Shown: positions 39,558 to 47,685 of the stretch, in pieces
How positions within the stretch are numbered: position 1 is the first letter of the stretch
Layout: every line of letters starts with the position of its first letter
Origin: Oceanicoccus sp.
Lineage (GTDB): Bacteria; Pseudomonadota; Gammaproteobacteria; Pseudomonadales; Dasaniaceae
Assembly: GCF_029238675.1 (NCBI RefSeq)
Contig: NZ_JAQWFR010000028.1
Coordinates: forward strand, 111,680 to 175,679
DNA length: 64,000 nt
Direction: 5' to 3'
Made by a program: the position numbers and the translations under genes
The notes under the pieces: generated by a model
Databases searched by the model: none
What the model was told of the DNA's origin: nothing
What the model saw: the letters and a program-made list of their open reading frames with translations, nothing else

Positions 39558-39585
39558 CGTCATTCCCGCGCAGGCGGCAATGACG
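39558..39585. repeat. Minimal copy of the palindromic element (one hairpin)
   Basis: CGTCATTCCCGCGCAGGCGG then CAATGACG: the two extreme ends of the element joined through one hairpin. It lies between the YdcH-like and cyclase genes, five bases from the cyclase stop. Confidence 0.85.
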
Positions 39586-39589
39586 AAGG

Positions 39590-40681
39590 TTACGATTGGT
39601 CAATCTGGTTATCGACAAATTGTTTTATCGCTTGCTGGCCGGCGGAATCCATTGAGGTGAACTCCAGGCTGCAAAGCACACGCCCATCTCCTTCAACGAC
39701 TTTAACCACCCTGGCATAGATATCTGTAGTGCCGGCACCAAATAATTGCAGCGAGACTTCCATTTTAATTTCTGCAAAAGGCTCCAGGTCAATGGGGCTA
39801 ACCATCAGTAAACCGTTATACCCCAGATCCACCACTTCACCTTGAAACTCTTCGCTATCAACCTGCTTGTTGAGAATACGTTGAAAATAACAGGGCATAT
39901 TGATCGCCACCCGAGGGCTTTTGCGAATTTCCCGACGAGGCACAGTCATTGCGCGGGGCTTGGTCGTACCCATCAGGTCATAGAGGTTTACTGCTTCTTT
40001 CTTGCCCTTAACCCTGACTCGGTTTGGCTCGCCGACCAACACAAAGGACTTGGCTATCTGGTAGGTATTTTCGCTAATAAGGATCTGGCCACGCAGGCTC
40101 TGCGCTTCAATCCGTGAGGTAAGGTTCACTTCATCACCGATCACCGTGTACTCCCGGTGATGAGCGGAGCCCAGGGACCCGGCCACCACCTGCCCGGTGT
40201 TGATACCGATACCCATAAACATTTCTGGCAGTCCCATAGCGAGGTTTTGCTCATTAAATTCAGACATGGCGCACTGCATTTCTACCGCGCAGGCAATAGC
40301 GCGCTCTATATCATCGGCGCCGGAATGGGGAGCCCCAAACAGCACCATAATAGAGTCACCCATCAACTTATCGATAGTGCCACCATGCTGCACAATAACA
40401 TCAGTCATATGGGAAAAATAACGATTGAGTAACTCCATCACCATCATGGCAGAAAAGGTTTCAGCCAGTGCGGTAAAACCACGGATATCAGAAAGAAGAA
40501 TGGTAACGTTGCGAGATTCAGGGGCTGTATCGTTAATATCGCTTGCCAGCAGCACTTTTTCAATGTTGCCCTGCAGTACCTTTTTGGCGGCACTGCGCTC
40601 AAACTCTGTGGGAATACAAGATTGCACTTCTACACAAATTTTCTCTGCTAACTTTTTGTAATCACTACTCTTTTTCAACAT
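39590..40681 (-). CDS. Class III nucleotide cyclase fused to a PilZ domain
   Basis: A 363-residue cytosolic protein. Residues about 55-235 are a class III adenylate/guanylate cyclase domain with metal-binding Asp65 (LLSDIRGF) and Asp109 (DKLMGDSIMVLFG) and the transition-state pair Asn186/Arg190 in IGDEVNLTSR, so it should be active. Residues about 249-360 form a PilZ domain: R253-K-S-P-R257 gives the RxxxR motif that binds cyclic-di-GMP, but the second motif reads D285-L-G-Y-N-G290, with Gly where Ser is usual (DxSxxG). The fusion would let cyclic-di-GMP affect cyclic-nucleotide synthesis. Product (cAMP or cGMP) and ligand binding are inferred. cpdA, a cAMP phosphodiesterase gene, lies in the same window. 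Confidence 0.9.
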   Translation of the reverse strand: MLKKSSDYKKLAEKICVEVQSCIPTEFERSAAKKVLQGNIEKVLLASDINDTAPESRNVTILLSDIRGFTALAETFSAMMVMELLNRYFSHMTDVIVQHGGTIDKLMGDSIMVLFGAPHSGADDIERAIACAVEMQCAMSEFNEQNLAMGLPEMFMGIGINTGQVVAGSLGSAHHREYTVIGDEVNLTSRIEAQSLRGQILISENTYQIAKSFVLVGEPNRVRVKGKKEAVNLYDLMGTTKPRAMTVPRREIRKSPRVAINMPCYFQRILNKQVDSEEFQGEVVDLGYNGLLMVSPIDLEPFAEIKMEVSLQLFGAGTTDIYARVVKVVEGDGRVLCSLEFTSMDSAGQQAIKQFVDNQIDQS

Positions 40682-40844
40682 GGTACACCTTTACCAATCC
40701 TTTTATCCCCTACTTGAGACACGTCTTTCCATGAACTTATTGTTATACCATTTTTAGTAGCACAAACCCAACGGCTAAGGCGTCATTATTCCCCCTGCCA
40801 CTCCCGCCTTCGCGGATAGCTGTTCGGGATAAATAAGCTGTTAT

Positions 40845-40946
40845 GTCATTCCCGCGCAGGCGGGAATCCAGTGCTGTCAATTTCCGCTTTAGCGGAAATA
40901 ACAGCATCAACATGCAGTCTGGATTCCCGCCTGCGCGGGAATGACG
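40845..40946. repeat. Dispersed palindromic element, full-length, inverted copy
   Basis: Orientation as at 9187-9288. It fills most of the 343-base gap between the SEC-C protein and cyclase genes. A decayed further copy is visible just upstream at about 40779-40816 (CGTCATTATTCCCCC, then CTCCCGCCTTCGCGG). I see no gene or clear promoter in the rest of the gap. Confidence 0.93.
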
Positions 40947-41024
40947 GTTCTTTTTTGGGGTTTACGGCCTCGTTTAGTTTTGGCTCTCAAGATCCGTGCA
41001 CCTCCGAAGGAACGAAGGGCTATA

Positions 41025-41729
41025 TCAATGCAGGCAGCACTTGGAAAACACTTCACCACTGCCACAGGGGCAGGCTTCATCGTGGGCAGCGGGTTCCAGT
41101 GCAAGGAACAACTGCTCCGCATCAAAGCTCCAGGCCCCCTCGGCCCAAAGGCTGGCCACAGAGGCATAGGTGCCCAGCACTTTCCAGAATAAGTCATAGG
41201 CTTCTGGCAGGTGATCGTCGGTCAGCTCCATGCCCTCTTCAAAGCTGAGCTGGCGCGCGTTAATCACATCCGCGAAGGTGGCCGCCAGGCTGAGTGCCGT
41301 ATCTACATTTTCGCAAACTGTTTGATCGTTTAAATCATCAATAGCAATTAGCCAGAGATCTTCGAGATATTGATGGCCCATTAGCAGGCCTTCACACCAT
41401 TGGGAGAGTTCGCTCTGCCACAGCTCGGAATAGCGGGCACTAAAGGGTAAAAAACGGCGCTGCCTGGCCATATCGGCAATATGTTCGGACAGGGCAACAA
41501 CCTGGCGGTAAAAACTACGGGCCTCCTGTTCATTGTCGAACTGGGGCTCATCATTAAACCAGATCAGGTCAAACCATTCACAGGGGCGAATAGTTTCCGG
41601 GGAGCAGGCCAGTGCAAACAAAAAGCCCTGTAGCTGGGCATAACTAAGCACCGCTTCGCTGCGCTGCAATTGGGCCAGGCGCTCGCGTAGAGACTGTTCT
41701 TGTTCCTTGTCGAAATACGTAAATTCCAC
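41025..41729 (-). CDS. YecA/UPF0149 family protein with C-terminal SEC-C motif
   Basis: A 234-residue protein. The N-terminal part (LSYAQLQGFLFALACSPETIRPCEWFDLIW, then EGLLMGHQYLED) is the YgfB/YecA helical domain. The last residues, DEACPCGSGEVFSKCCLH, are a SEC-C zinc motif as at the end of SecA. YecA in E. coli binds the ribosome and the Sec machinery through this motif. The gene stands alone between two unrelated minus-strand genes. Confidence 0.85.
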   Translation of the reverse strand: MEFTYFDKEQEQSLRERLAQLQRSEAVLSYAQLQGFLFALACSPETIRPCEWFDLIWFNDEPQFDNEQEARSFYRQVVALSEHIADMARQRRFLPFSARYSELWQSELSQWCEGLLMGHQYLEDLWLIAIDDLNDQTVCENVDTALSLAATFADVINARQLSFEEGMELTDDHLPEAYDLFWKVLGTYASVASLWAEGAWSFDAEQLFLALEPAAHDEACPCGSGEVFSKCCLH

Positions 41730-41807
41730 GGCGCTACTGTCTACAGCCTACTAATCTTGGGATTGGGTTTACCGGATATTGCCCGTACATACTACTGCGC
41801 GACCAGC

Positions 41808-42455
41808 CTAATGGCTATCGGGCCTTAACGGGTTAATCAGTCCGGGGTTGGCGACCAAAAAGTTTTCTACCGTGTCGACTATGGCTTGGGTTTGTCGGTC
41901 AATTTCAAAATTAATCTTATCACCGATTTTTTTCATACCATGGGTGGTTACCCGTAAGGTTTCAGGGATATAGCACACAGTGAGGGTTTGTTCTTCTTTA
42001 TTGACGGCGGCCACGGTGAGGCTGCAACCGTTTAAACCAACAAAGCCCTTTTCAAACATATATTTCATTTTCCCGGCCGGTATCCGGTAGGTAATAAACT
42101 GGTTGTTTTCTGGCTGTTCGATGGCAACTACTTCAGCGGTATTGTCCACATGTCCCGAAATGACATGCCCGCCAATTTCCACACCCTGCCTGGCGGATCT
42201 TTCGATATTGACTCTATCACCGGCATTAAGCTCGCCCAGGGTCGTTAATGACAAGGTTTGCTGCATAATATCGAAATAAACTTTGCTCTGTTCAATGGCG
42301 GTAACGGTTAAACAAACACCATCTACCGCGACACTGGCACCAATCGCCAAATCCTCTAGTAGCGGCCCGGGCAACTCGATGGTAAAACTGTGTAAGCCCG
42401 GCTTGCGCTCAACCTGTAATAACGGGAAAGAGCCCTGAACAATACCTGTAAACAT
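41808..42455 (-). CDS. ribE: Riboflavin synthase, alpha subunit
   Basis: A 215-residue enzyme that dismutates two 6,7-dimethyl-8-ribityllumazines to riboflavin. It has the invariant MFTGIVQG start and two lumazine-binding barrels, each with an SVAVDGVCLTV or GLNGCSLTVA motif. It is isolated from the other rib genes; I see no FMN riboswitch before it. Confidence 0.96.
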   Translation of the reverse strand: MFTGIVQGSFPLLQVERKPGLHSFTIELPGPLLEDLAIGASVAVDGVCLTVTAIEQSKVYFDIMQQTLSLTTLGELNAGDRVNIERSARQGVEIGGHVISGHVDNTAEVVAIEQPENNQFITYRIPAGKMKYMFEKGFVGLNGCSLTVAAVNKEEQTLTVCYIPETLRVTTHGMKKIGDKINFEIDRQTQAIVDTVENFLVANPGLINPLRPDSH

Positions 42456-42564
42456 AGATTTTCTCGGTTATATTATGACCCTGGTAATGGCACAACCCGC
42501 CATACACCCAGCAGCCGCTATAGTAAAACAATAGGCAGCAAAACCCCAGAGATGGAGAATAAGT

Positions 42565-42702
42565 ATGGATAAAGAAACTCAGCAGATCACCGCCATTACG
42601 ACATGGCGGTTGAGTTTTCTGTCAATGACAGCTTCCAGTTACCAGGCGCTGTTATTATTCTTATTAGCGGCTTCTGGCCGGGCAGTTAAATCGCCGGGCT
42701 AA
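42565..42702 (+). CDS. Candidate small membrane protein (45 aa)
   Basis: An open frame of 45 codons with a GGAG ribosome site seven bases before its ATG. The product has a polar start (MDKETQQITAITTWR), then a hydrophobic stretch (YQALLLFLLAAS) and a basic end. It lies in the 549-base gap between ribE and the NIT-domain gene and is convergent with another tiny frame. The good ribosome site is the main support; no family is recognised. Confidence 0.4.
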   Translation: MDKETQQITAITTWRLSFLSMTASSYQALLLFLLAASGRAVKSPG

Positions 42703-42750
42703 TCACCCGTTTTGTGCCAGCAGTCGCAGCCAACCGGAAATTGATTTGAT

Positions 42751-42831
42751 TTATAGCTGAGAAACATAAGCCAGCAACACAATACCAAAGGCCAATGTTA
42801 ACAACTGCGGAAAAAAGCTTCCTTTAATCAT
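42751..42831 (-). CDS. Candidate tiny single-pass membrane protein (26 aa)
   Basis: A 26-codon frame, MIKGSFFPQLLTLAFGIVLL then AYVSQL, that is one transmembrane helix with a positive N-terminus. The strong GGGGAGAG ribosome site lies four bases before the ATG. Tiny membrane proteins of this kind are often regulators or subunits of membrane complexes, but no partner is evident. The rest of the gap up to the NIT gene shows nothing clear. Confidence 0.45.
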   Translation of the reverse strand: MIKGSFFPQLLTLAFGIVLLAYVSQL

Positions 42832-43004
42832 TATACTCTCCCCTAGTCCCCTAAATTTATAGTTCATAGTGATGAAATGAGCAGACTTATTATTAGTGTT
42901 AGAACATTGCTCACACGTTAAGTATAAGACAATTTTGAAAAAGTGCTTTTTAATTCCAGAGGCGGCAATAGACCATTTAGTTATGGCTTAATTCCATTGG
43001 GATT

Positions 43005-43964
43005 GTGGTGAACAGAAGTATATTGGCTGGTGGTGGCGCAGTATTTGCAAACAACCTTTATTGGGCACAGATATTACTAGAACTGTGCATTTTTAGTCCA
43101 ATACCAAGGCAGAGGCAGCAAATCGTGCACTTAATTGATACCAAACCGTCCCGGATTGAGGCATTGGGCGCCACCTTCAACCAACTCCAGCAGGGTTTAA
43201 CAACCATAAAATGGTTGTGCCAGCTTACCCAGCTACTGCAACACCATCGTGGGGCCACCATGGCCTACCTCAGTGGTTCGCAGGACTTTCTACTGCAAAT
43301 TGAGCAGCTGCAGCTAAGCATTGAAAGCGCTCGGTACTTAATCACCGAGCTGAATAACAATAACTACCCGTGTATTCCCCAGGACCAACTAAACAATATC
43401 AACAACAACTGGAAAACCATTGCTATTGGCTGGCAACAGGACCAGGTGATGCACAATTTCGAATTTCACAGCCACCTGATTGATTCATGCAACAAACTAC
43501 TGCGTCTATGTATGATGGAACAGCTAAAGCCGATACTGCTTCACAGCAACAGTAGCCATCAAGCCCTGCTTGAAGAGGTGTTTGTTGCTCTTCCTAACAG
43601 CATTGAAAACCTGGCCATGCTCAGGGGCCTAAGCACCAACGTAGCGGTAATAAAAGCCTGCGGCAAAGACAGCCATGCCAAGATTTCATTTTTAATCAAA
43701 GAAACAGAACAACAAAACAAAAACCTTGTTCAGGCCGTCAATACCCTAAGCCCTGATAGTTATCTGGTAAAAACTTACCAAAAACCGCTGCATAAGTTTT
43801 TACTAACCGTGAAGATGTCAATTCTTGAAAGCCCTGAGGTCACGGCAGACAGCTCCCTGTTATTCACTATGTCTACCGATATTATCGATACCCAATGGCT
43901 TGCGGTCAGCCAGGGCATACAACGCATTGAAGACAGTGCCTACCGCGCCCTCATCAAAGCCTGA
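43005..43964 (+). CDS. Stand-alone NIT (nitrate/nitrite-sensing) domain protein
   Basis: A 319-residue all-helical protein. The segments LTQLLQHHRGATMAYLSGSQDF (near residue 75) and LAMLRGLSTNVAVIKACG (near residue 205) match the two Arg-Gly motifs of NIT domains, the nitrate sensor module first seen in the antiterminator NasR. NasR proteins carry an RNA-binding ANTAR domain after the NIT domain; here the protein ends without one, and there is no DNA-binding or kinase domain. It lies 350 bases upstream of a nitrate-type ABC transporter operon on the same strand, so it is probably a nitrate-responsive partner protein. The GTG start is uncertain; a second GTG follows directly. Confidence 0.65.
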   Translation: MVNRSILAGGGAVFANNLYWAQILLELCIFSPIPRQRQQIVHLIDTKPSRIEALGATFNQLQQGLTTIKWLCQLTQLLQHHRGATMAYLSGSQDFLLQIEQLQLSIESARYLITELNNNNYPCIPQDQLNNINNNWKTIAIGWQQDQVMHNFEFHSHLIDSCNKLLRLCMMEQLKPILLHSNSSHQALLEEVFVALPNSIENLAMLRGLSTNVAVIKACGKDSHAKISFLIKETEQQNKNLVQAVNTLSPDSYLVKTYQKPLHKFLLTVKMSILESPEVTADSSLLFTMSTDIIDTQWLAVSQGIQRIEDSAYRALIKA

Positions 43965-44005
43965 TCAATAAAGGCTGACCAGAAATACCGAAGCAAAAAT
44001 ACCAA

Positions 44006-44033
44006 GCCTAAAAAGTCTATGCACTTTTTTGGC
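44006..44033 (+). other. Stem-loop downstream of the NIT-domain gene
   Basis: GCCTAAAAAGT, loop CTATGC, ACTTTTTTGGC: an 11-base-pair stem with one mismatch, 41 bases after the NIT gene stop. It could end that transcript, although no U-run follows the stem, only the U-rich right arm. Confidence 0.5.
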
Positions 44034-44147
44034 CCCCCACTGCACCACCCTCTGCCACAAAAATTTTTTTACCCGCGACCCAGCTTTGTGCAAAAACACT
44101 ACCCGGCTTTATTGTGGAGCGCTTTGTAAAACAATAATAAAAAATGA

Positions 44148-44164
44148 TGCACTCGACCGAAGCA
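44148..44164. promoter_or_regulatory. NtrC-like binding site (imperfect)
   Basis: TGCACTCGACCGAAGCA compares with the NtrC dyad TGCACY-N5-RGTGCA: the left half is perfect and the right half matches at four of six bases. It is about 95 bases upstream of the predicted sigma-54 start site, a typical enhancer distance. Further TGCAC half-sites are at 44020, 44041 and 44179. Confidence 0.45.
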
Positions 44165-44225
44165 AAAACGCCATTACTTGCACCAAATGCTCCCATAGTT
44201 TGTTTTTTTTCTTTATTTATTGTTC

Positions 44226-44241
44226 TGGCACAGGCATTGCT
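44226..44241 (+). promoter_or_regulatory. Sigma-54 (RpoN) promoter of the nitrate transporter operon
   Basis: TGGCAC-AGGCA-TTGCT matches the -24/-12 consensus TGGCAC-N5-TTGCW at every fixed base, with GG and GC at the correct spacing. The start of transcription should be near 44251, giving a 64-base leader before the substrate-binding protein gene. The leader has a GCAAGC/GCTTGC hairpin at 44268-44288. Confidence 0.8.
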
Positions 44242-44314
44242 AAACCTTAGTCAGTGATTTTTACAAAGCAAGCAAACCACTCGCTTGCGAAACAACTAAC
44301 TAGTGGAGTGAACT

Positions 44315-45709
44315 ATGATCTTTAATAGGAAAAAGTTACCAGGACGATCTTTAGCAGCTATGGCCACCCTGGTGGTCGGCAGCTTTTTTAGCCTGCATAG
44401 CAGTGTTAACGCCGAACAGCTGGGCTGGCCGGAAAAAGAAGAGCTGACCTTTGGTTTTATAAAATTAACCGACATGGCCCCCATCGCCATTGCCTATGAA
44501 AATGGCTACTTCGAAGATGAAGGCTTGTATGTCACCATCGAAGCGCAGGCCAACTGGAAAGTATTATTAGATGGCGTGATTGATGGCCGGCTGGACGGTG
44601 CCCATATGTTAGCGGGACAACCGATTGCAGCCACTATGGGCTTCGGTACCAAGGCACATATCATTACGCCTTTTTCCATGGACTTAAACGGCAATGGTAT
44701 TACTGTTTCCAATGCCGTTTGGGAAGAAATGAAACCCAATATTCCCAAAATGGCGGATGGCCGTCCGGTTCACCCCATCAAAGCTGACGCCTTAAAGCCA
44801 GTGGTTGAAAAGTATAAAGCCGACGGCAAGCCTTTTAATATGGGCATGGTGTTCCCGGTTTCTACCCACAACTATGAACTGCGTTACTGGCTGGCCGCCG
44901 GTGGCATTCACCCTGGATATTATGCGCCTCATAAAGGTGATAGCTCCGGTAAGATTGACGCCGACGCCTTATTATCGGTCACACCGCCACCACAAATGCC
45001 CGCTACTTTAGAGGCCGGTACTATTTATGGCTACTGTGTGGGCGAGCCCTGGAACCAGCAAGCCGTGTTTAAAGATATTGGTGTGCCGGTTATTACCGAT
45101 TACGAAATCTGGAAAAACAATCCGGAAAAAGTCTTTGGCATTACCGCAGAGTTTGCAGAAAAATACCCTAATACCACCATTCGTTTAACCCGCGCCTTGA
45201 TTCGCGCTGCACAGTGGTTAGATGAAAATAATAATGCTAACCGCCCTGCCGCAGTAAAAATCCTTTCCCAGTCTAACTATGTGGGTGCTGACTATGACGT
45301 AATTGCCAATAGCATGACCGGCACCTTTGAATATGAAAAAGGTGATAAGCGTGAAGTGCCAGACTTTAATGTGTTCTTCCGTTATAACGCCACCTACCCT
45401 TACTACTCCGATGCTATTTGGTATCTGACACAGATGCGTCGCTGGGGCCAGATCGCTGAAGACAAACCTGATAGCTGGTATGTCGATATGGCGAAAAGTG
45501 TTTACCGCCCCGACATTTACCAAAAAGCTGCCGAGTCATTAATTGCTGAGAAAAAAGTAAAGGCCGCTGACTTTCCAAACTTTGCAACAGAGACCGGTTT
45601 TAAGCCCCCACAAAGCGACTTTATTGACAGTGTCGAATTTGATGGCAGCAAGCCTAATGCCTATATCAACAGCTTTCCCATCGGCCTAAAAAAAGGAGAC
45701 CTGCTGTAA
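44315..45709 (+). CDS. nrtA: Nitrate-type ABC transporter, substrate-binding protein (NrtA-like)
   Basis: A 464-residue periplasmic binding protein of the NrtA/CmpA/NasF family. The signal peptide ([20 protein letters not shown]) is followed by [28 protein letters not shown] and [22 protein letters not shown], typical of nitrate/bicarbonate-binding members, and [14 protein letters not shown]. Nitrate is the likeliest ligand in a heterotroph and fits with the NIT protein upstream and the sigma-54 promoter. A GGAG ribosome site precedes the ATG. Cyanate or bicarbonate cannot be excluded by inspection. Confidence 0.88.
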   Translation: MIFNRKKLPGRSLAAMATLVVGSFFSLHSSVNAEQLGWPEKEELTFGFIKLTDMAPIAIAYENGYFEDEGLYVTIEAQANWKVLLDGVIDGRLDGAHMLAGQPIAATMGFGTKAHIITPFSMDLNGNGITVSNAVWEEMKPNIPKMADGRPVHPIKADALKPVVEKYKADGKPFNMGMVFPVSTHNYELRYWLAAGGIHPGYYAPHKGDSSGKIDADALLSVTPPPQMPATLEAGTIYGYCVGEPWNQQAVFKDIGVPVITDYEIWKNNPEKVFGITAEFAEKYPNTTIRLTRALIRAAQWLDENNNANRPAAVKILSQSNYVGADYDVIANSMTGTFEYEKGDKREVPDFNVFFRYNATYPYYSDAIWYLTQMRRWGQIAEDKPDSWYVDMAKSVYRPDIYQKAAESLIAEKKVKAADFPNFATETGFKPPQSDFIDSVEFDGSKPNAYINSFPIGLKKGDLL

Positions 45710-45716
45710 TAGCAGG
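45700..45716 (+). promoter_or_regulatory. Hairpin at the nrtA stop / nrtB ribosome site
   Basis: CCTGCT-GTAAT-AGCAGG forms a 6-bp stem whose loop holds the nrtA stop codon. AAGGAG lies just 5' of the hairpin and the nrtB start just 3' of it. The right arm itself contains the weak site AGCAGG. The structure probably controls coupling of nrtB translation to nrtA. Confidence 0.5.
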
Positions 45717-45724
45717 TAATGAGC

Positions 45725-46723
45725 ATGAATAGTTCTGCAACCGCTCTCAGACAATTATTGACCAATCAGGCCTCAAGCTTTCGATATGCTGCCATGATTA
45801 ATCATGTACTAAAAAATATGGGCATACCTCTGTTAGGCATTGGCCTGTTTCTTTTACTGTGGGCGGGCGCAGCGCAAAATATTAATACTTCGCTGGGTAA
45901 ATTTCCTGGCCCCTCTGCCGTCAGCACCCAATTCGTAGCCTTATATAACGAACATGTTGCGGAGCGGGAAAAGGCCGATAAATTTTACCAGCGGCAGGAA
46001 AAACGCAACGCTGAGCGTATGGCTAAAGACCCCAGCTATCAAGCAAAAATTCGCGGCTATACCGGCAAGGAAACTTTTCTCGACCAAATTTTTACCAGTT
46101 TAATTACGGTTAGCAGTGGTTTTTTACTGGCGGCCATTATCGCGGTTCCCCTGGGTATCGCTATTGGTTTAAGCAAAACGCTCAATATGGCTGTTAACCC
46201 GATTATCCAAATTTTTAAGCCCGTGTCTCCCTTGGCTTGGCTGCCATTGGTAACGATGGTTGTCAGTGCTTTATATATAAGCCCTGACCCAATGGTAGCC
46301 AAGTCTTTTTTAAATTCGATGATTACCGTGACCCTATGTTGTATTTGGCCAATGGTAATTAATACCTCAGTAGGTGTAGCGGGTATTGATGAAGACCTGG
46401 TGAATGTTAGCCGGGTACTGCGTTTACCGGCCTTAAAGCATGTGCAAAAAATTGTGCTGCCTGCAGCTATCCCCATGATATTTACCGGTATGCGTTTATC
46501 CCTAAGCGTTGCCTGGATGGTATTAATCGCCGCTGAAATGTTGGCACAAAATCCGGGGCTGGGTAAATTTGTCTGGGACGAATTTCAAAACGGCAGTTCT
46601 GAGTCACTAAGCCGCATTATGGCTGCTGTTATCACTATTGGTTTTATTGGCTTTTTACTGGATCGATTGATGTTGCAATTACAGCGTTGGGTGTCCTGGG
46701 ATAAATCATCGGCACAACGTTGA
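45725..46723 (+). CDS. nrtB: Nitrate-type ABC transporter, permease (NrtB-like)
   Basis: A 332-residue inner-membrane permease with about six helices. The first helix (PLLGIGLFLLLWAGAA) is followed by a charged extracytoplasmic loop (KADKFYQRQEKRNAERMAKDPSYQAKIRGYTGKE), a typical NrtB feature. The EAA-type loop is EDLVNVSRVLRLPALKHVQKIVLPAAIPMIFTGMRLS. I prefer the second of two in-frame ATGs because AGCAGG lies eight bases before it; the first adds two residues. Second gene of the nitrate operon. Confidence 0.88.
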   Translation: MNSSATALRQLLTNQASSFRYAAMINHVLKNMGIPLLGIGLFLLLWAGAAQNINTSLGKFPGPSAVSTQFVALYNEHVAEREKADKFYQRQEKRNAERMAKDPSYQAKIRGYTGKETFLDQIFTSLITVSSGFLLAAIIAVPLGIAIGLSKTLNMAVNPIIQIFKPVSPLAWLPLVTMVVSALYISPDPMVAKSFLNSMITVTLCCIWPMVINTSVGVAGIDEDLVNVSRVLRLPALKHVQKIVLPAAIPMIFTGMRLSLSVAWMVLIAAEMLAQNPGLGKFVWDEFQNGSSESLSRIMAAVITIGFIGFLLDRLMLQLQRWVSWDKSSAQR

Positions 46724-46784
46724 AAAACCTACTGAAAGCCCCGTTGAAAACCTCATTGAGAATGTATTAAGCAAGGAAAATATT

Positions 46785-47627
46785 ATGAGTTTGTTACTAG
46801 ATATAAGTCATATCGATATGGAATTTCCTACACCTACGGGAAGTTTTAAAGCGCTGGATGATGTTGACTTAAAAATCAGTGAAGGCGAATTTGTCTCCCT
46901 GATTGGCCACTCCGGTTGTGGTAAATCCACTGTCCTCAATATTGTTGCAGGTTTATATCAGGCGACCAAAGGTGGCGTTATTCTAAACGGCAAAGAAGTC
47001 TCGGAACCTGGGCCGGAGCGGGCGGTGGTCTTTCAAAACCATTCCTTGCTGCCCTGGCTTAGTGCTTATGAAAATGTAGAACTTGCGGTCAAGCAAGTGT
47101 TTGGCAGATCAAAAAGCAGGCGCGAAACCAAAGAGTGGATTGAACATAACTTAAAACTGGTTCATATGGATCATGCGATGCATAAACGCCCCGATGAAAT
47201 CTCCGGTGGTATGAAACAAAGAGTAGGTATAGCCCGTGCCCTGGCTATGCAGCCGGATGTGCTACTGATGGACGAACCGTTTGGTGCACTGGATGCCCTG
47301 ACCCGTGCCCATATGCAAGATTCTTTGATGGAGATCCAGGCGGAGCTCAATAATACCGTTATTATGATCACCCACGATGTGGATGAAGCCGTATTGCTCT
47401 CTGACCGTATTGTGATGATGACCAACGGCCCTGCAGCAACGGTTGGTGAAATACTCGATATTAACCTTCCCAGACCTCGCAGCCGATTAGACCTGGCGGA
47501 CAACCCGGAATACAACCGCCTCCGTTCAGAAGTACTGAGATTCCTTTATGAGAAGCAACGCAAAGTTGAACCGTTTACCAACGGCAACAAGCCTGCCGCC
47601 AGTAAAAAAGCCGAACAAGCCGCTTAA
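46785..47627 (+). CDS. nrtD: Nitrate-type ABC transporter, ATPase (NrtD-like)
   Basis: A 280-residue ATPase with Walker A GHSGCGKST, Q-loop FQNHSLLPWLSAYEN, signature ISGGMKQR, Walker B VLLMDEPFGALDALTR and switch His in MITHDVDEA, all close to NrtC/NrtD/SsuB/TauB proteins. There is no second solute-binding domain, so it is of NrtD rather than NrtC type. It ends with an Ala/Lys-rich tail. Third gene of the operon. Confidence 0.9.
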   Translation: MSLLLDISHIDMEFPTPTGSFKALDDVDLKISEGEFVSLIGHSGCGKSTVLNIVAGLYQATKGGVILNGKEVSEPGPERAVVFQNHSLLPWLSAYENVELAVKQVFGRSKSRRETKEWIEHNLKLVHMDHAMHKRPDEISGGMKQRVGIARALAMQPDVLLMDEPFGALDALTRAHMQDSLMEIQAELNNTVIMITHDVDEAVLLSDRIVMMTNGPAATVGEILDINLPRPRSRLDLADNPEYNRLRSEVLRFLYEKQRKVEPFTNGNKPAASKKAEQAA

Positions 47628-47685
47628 TGGCATAAATTCACCACTCACCCATTATTCAATGTTGATTTAATCTGGAGTAATAACT

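Noticed and set aside
40779..40816. Separate new repeat upstream of the 40845 element
   Set aside because: It is best explained as a decayed copy of the same element.
44268..44288. ANTAR-type antiterminator hairpin in the nitrate operon leader
   Set aside because: A single 6-bp stem with a 9-base loop does not fit the paired hexaloop hairpins of ANTAR targets, and the NIT protein lacks an ANTAR domain.
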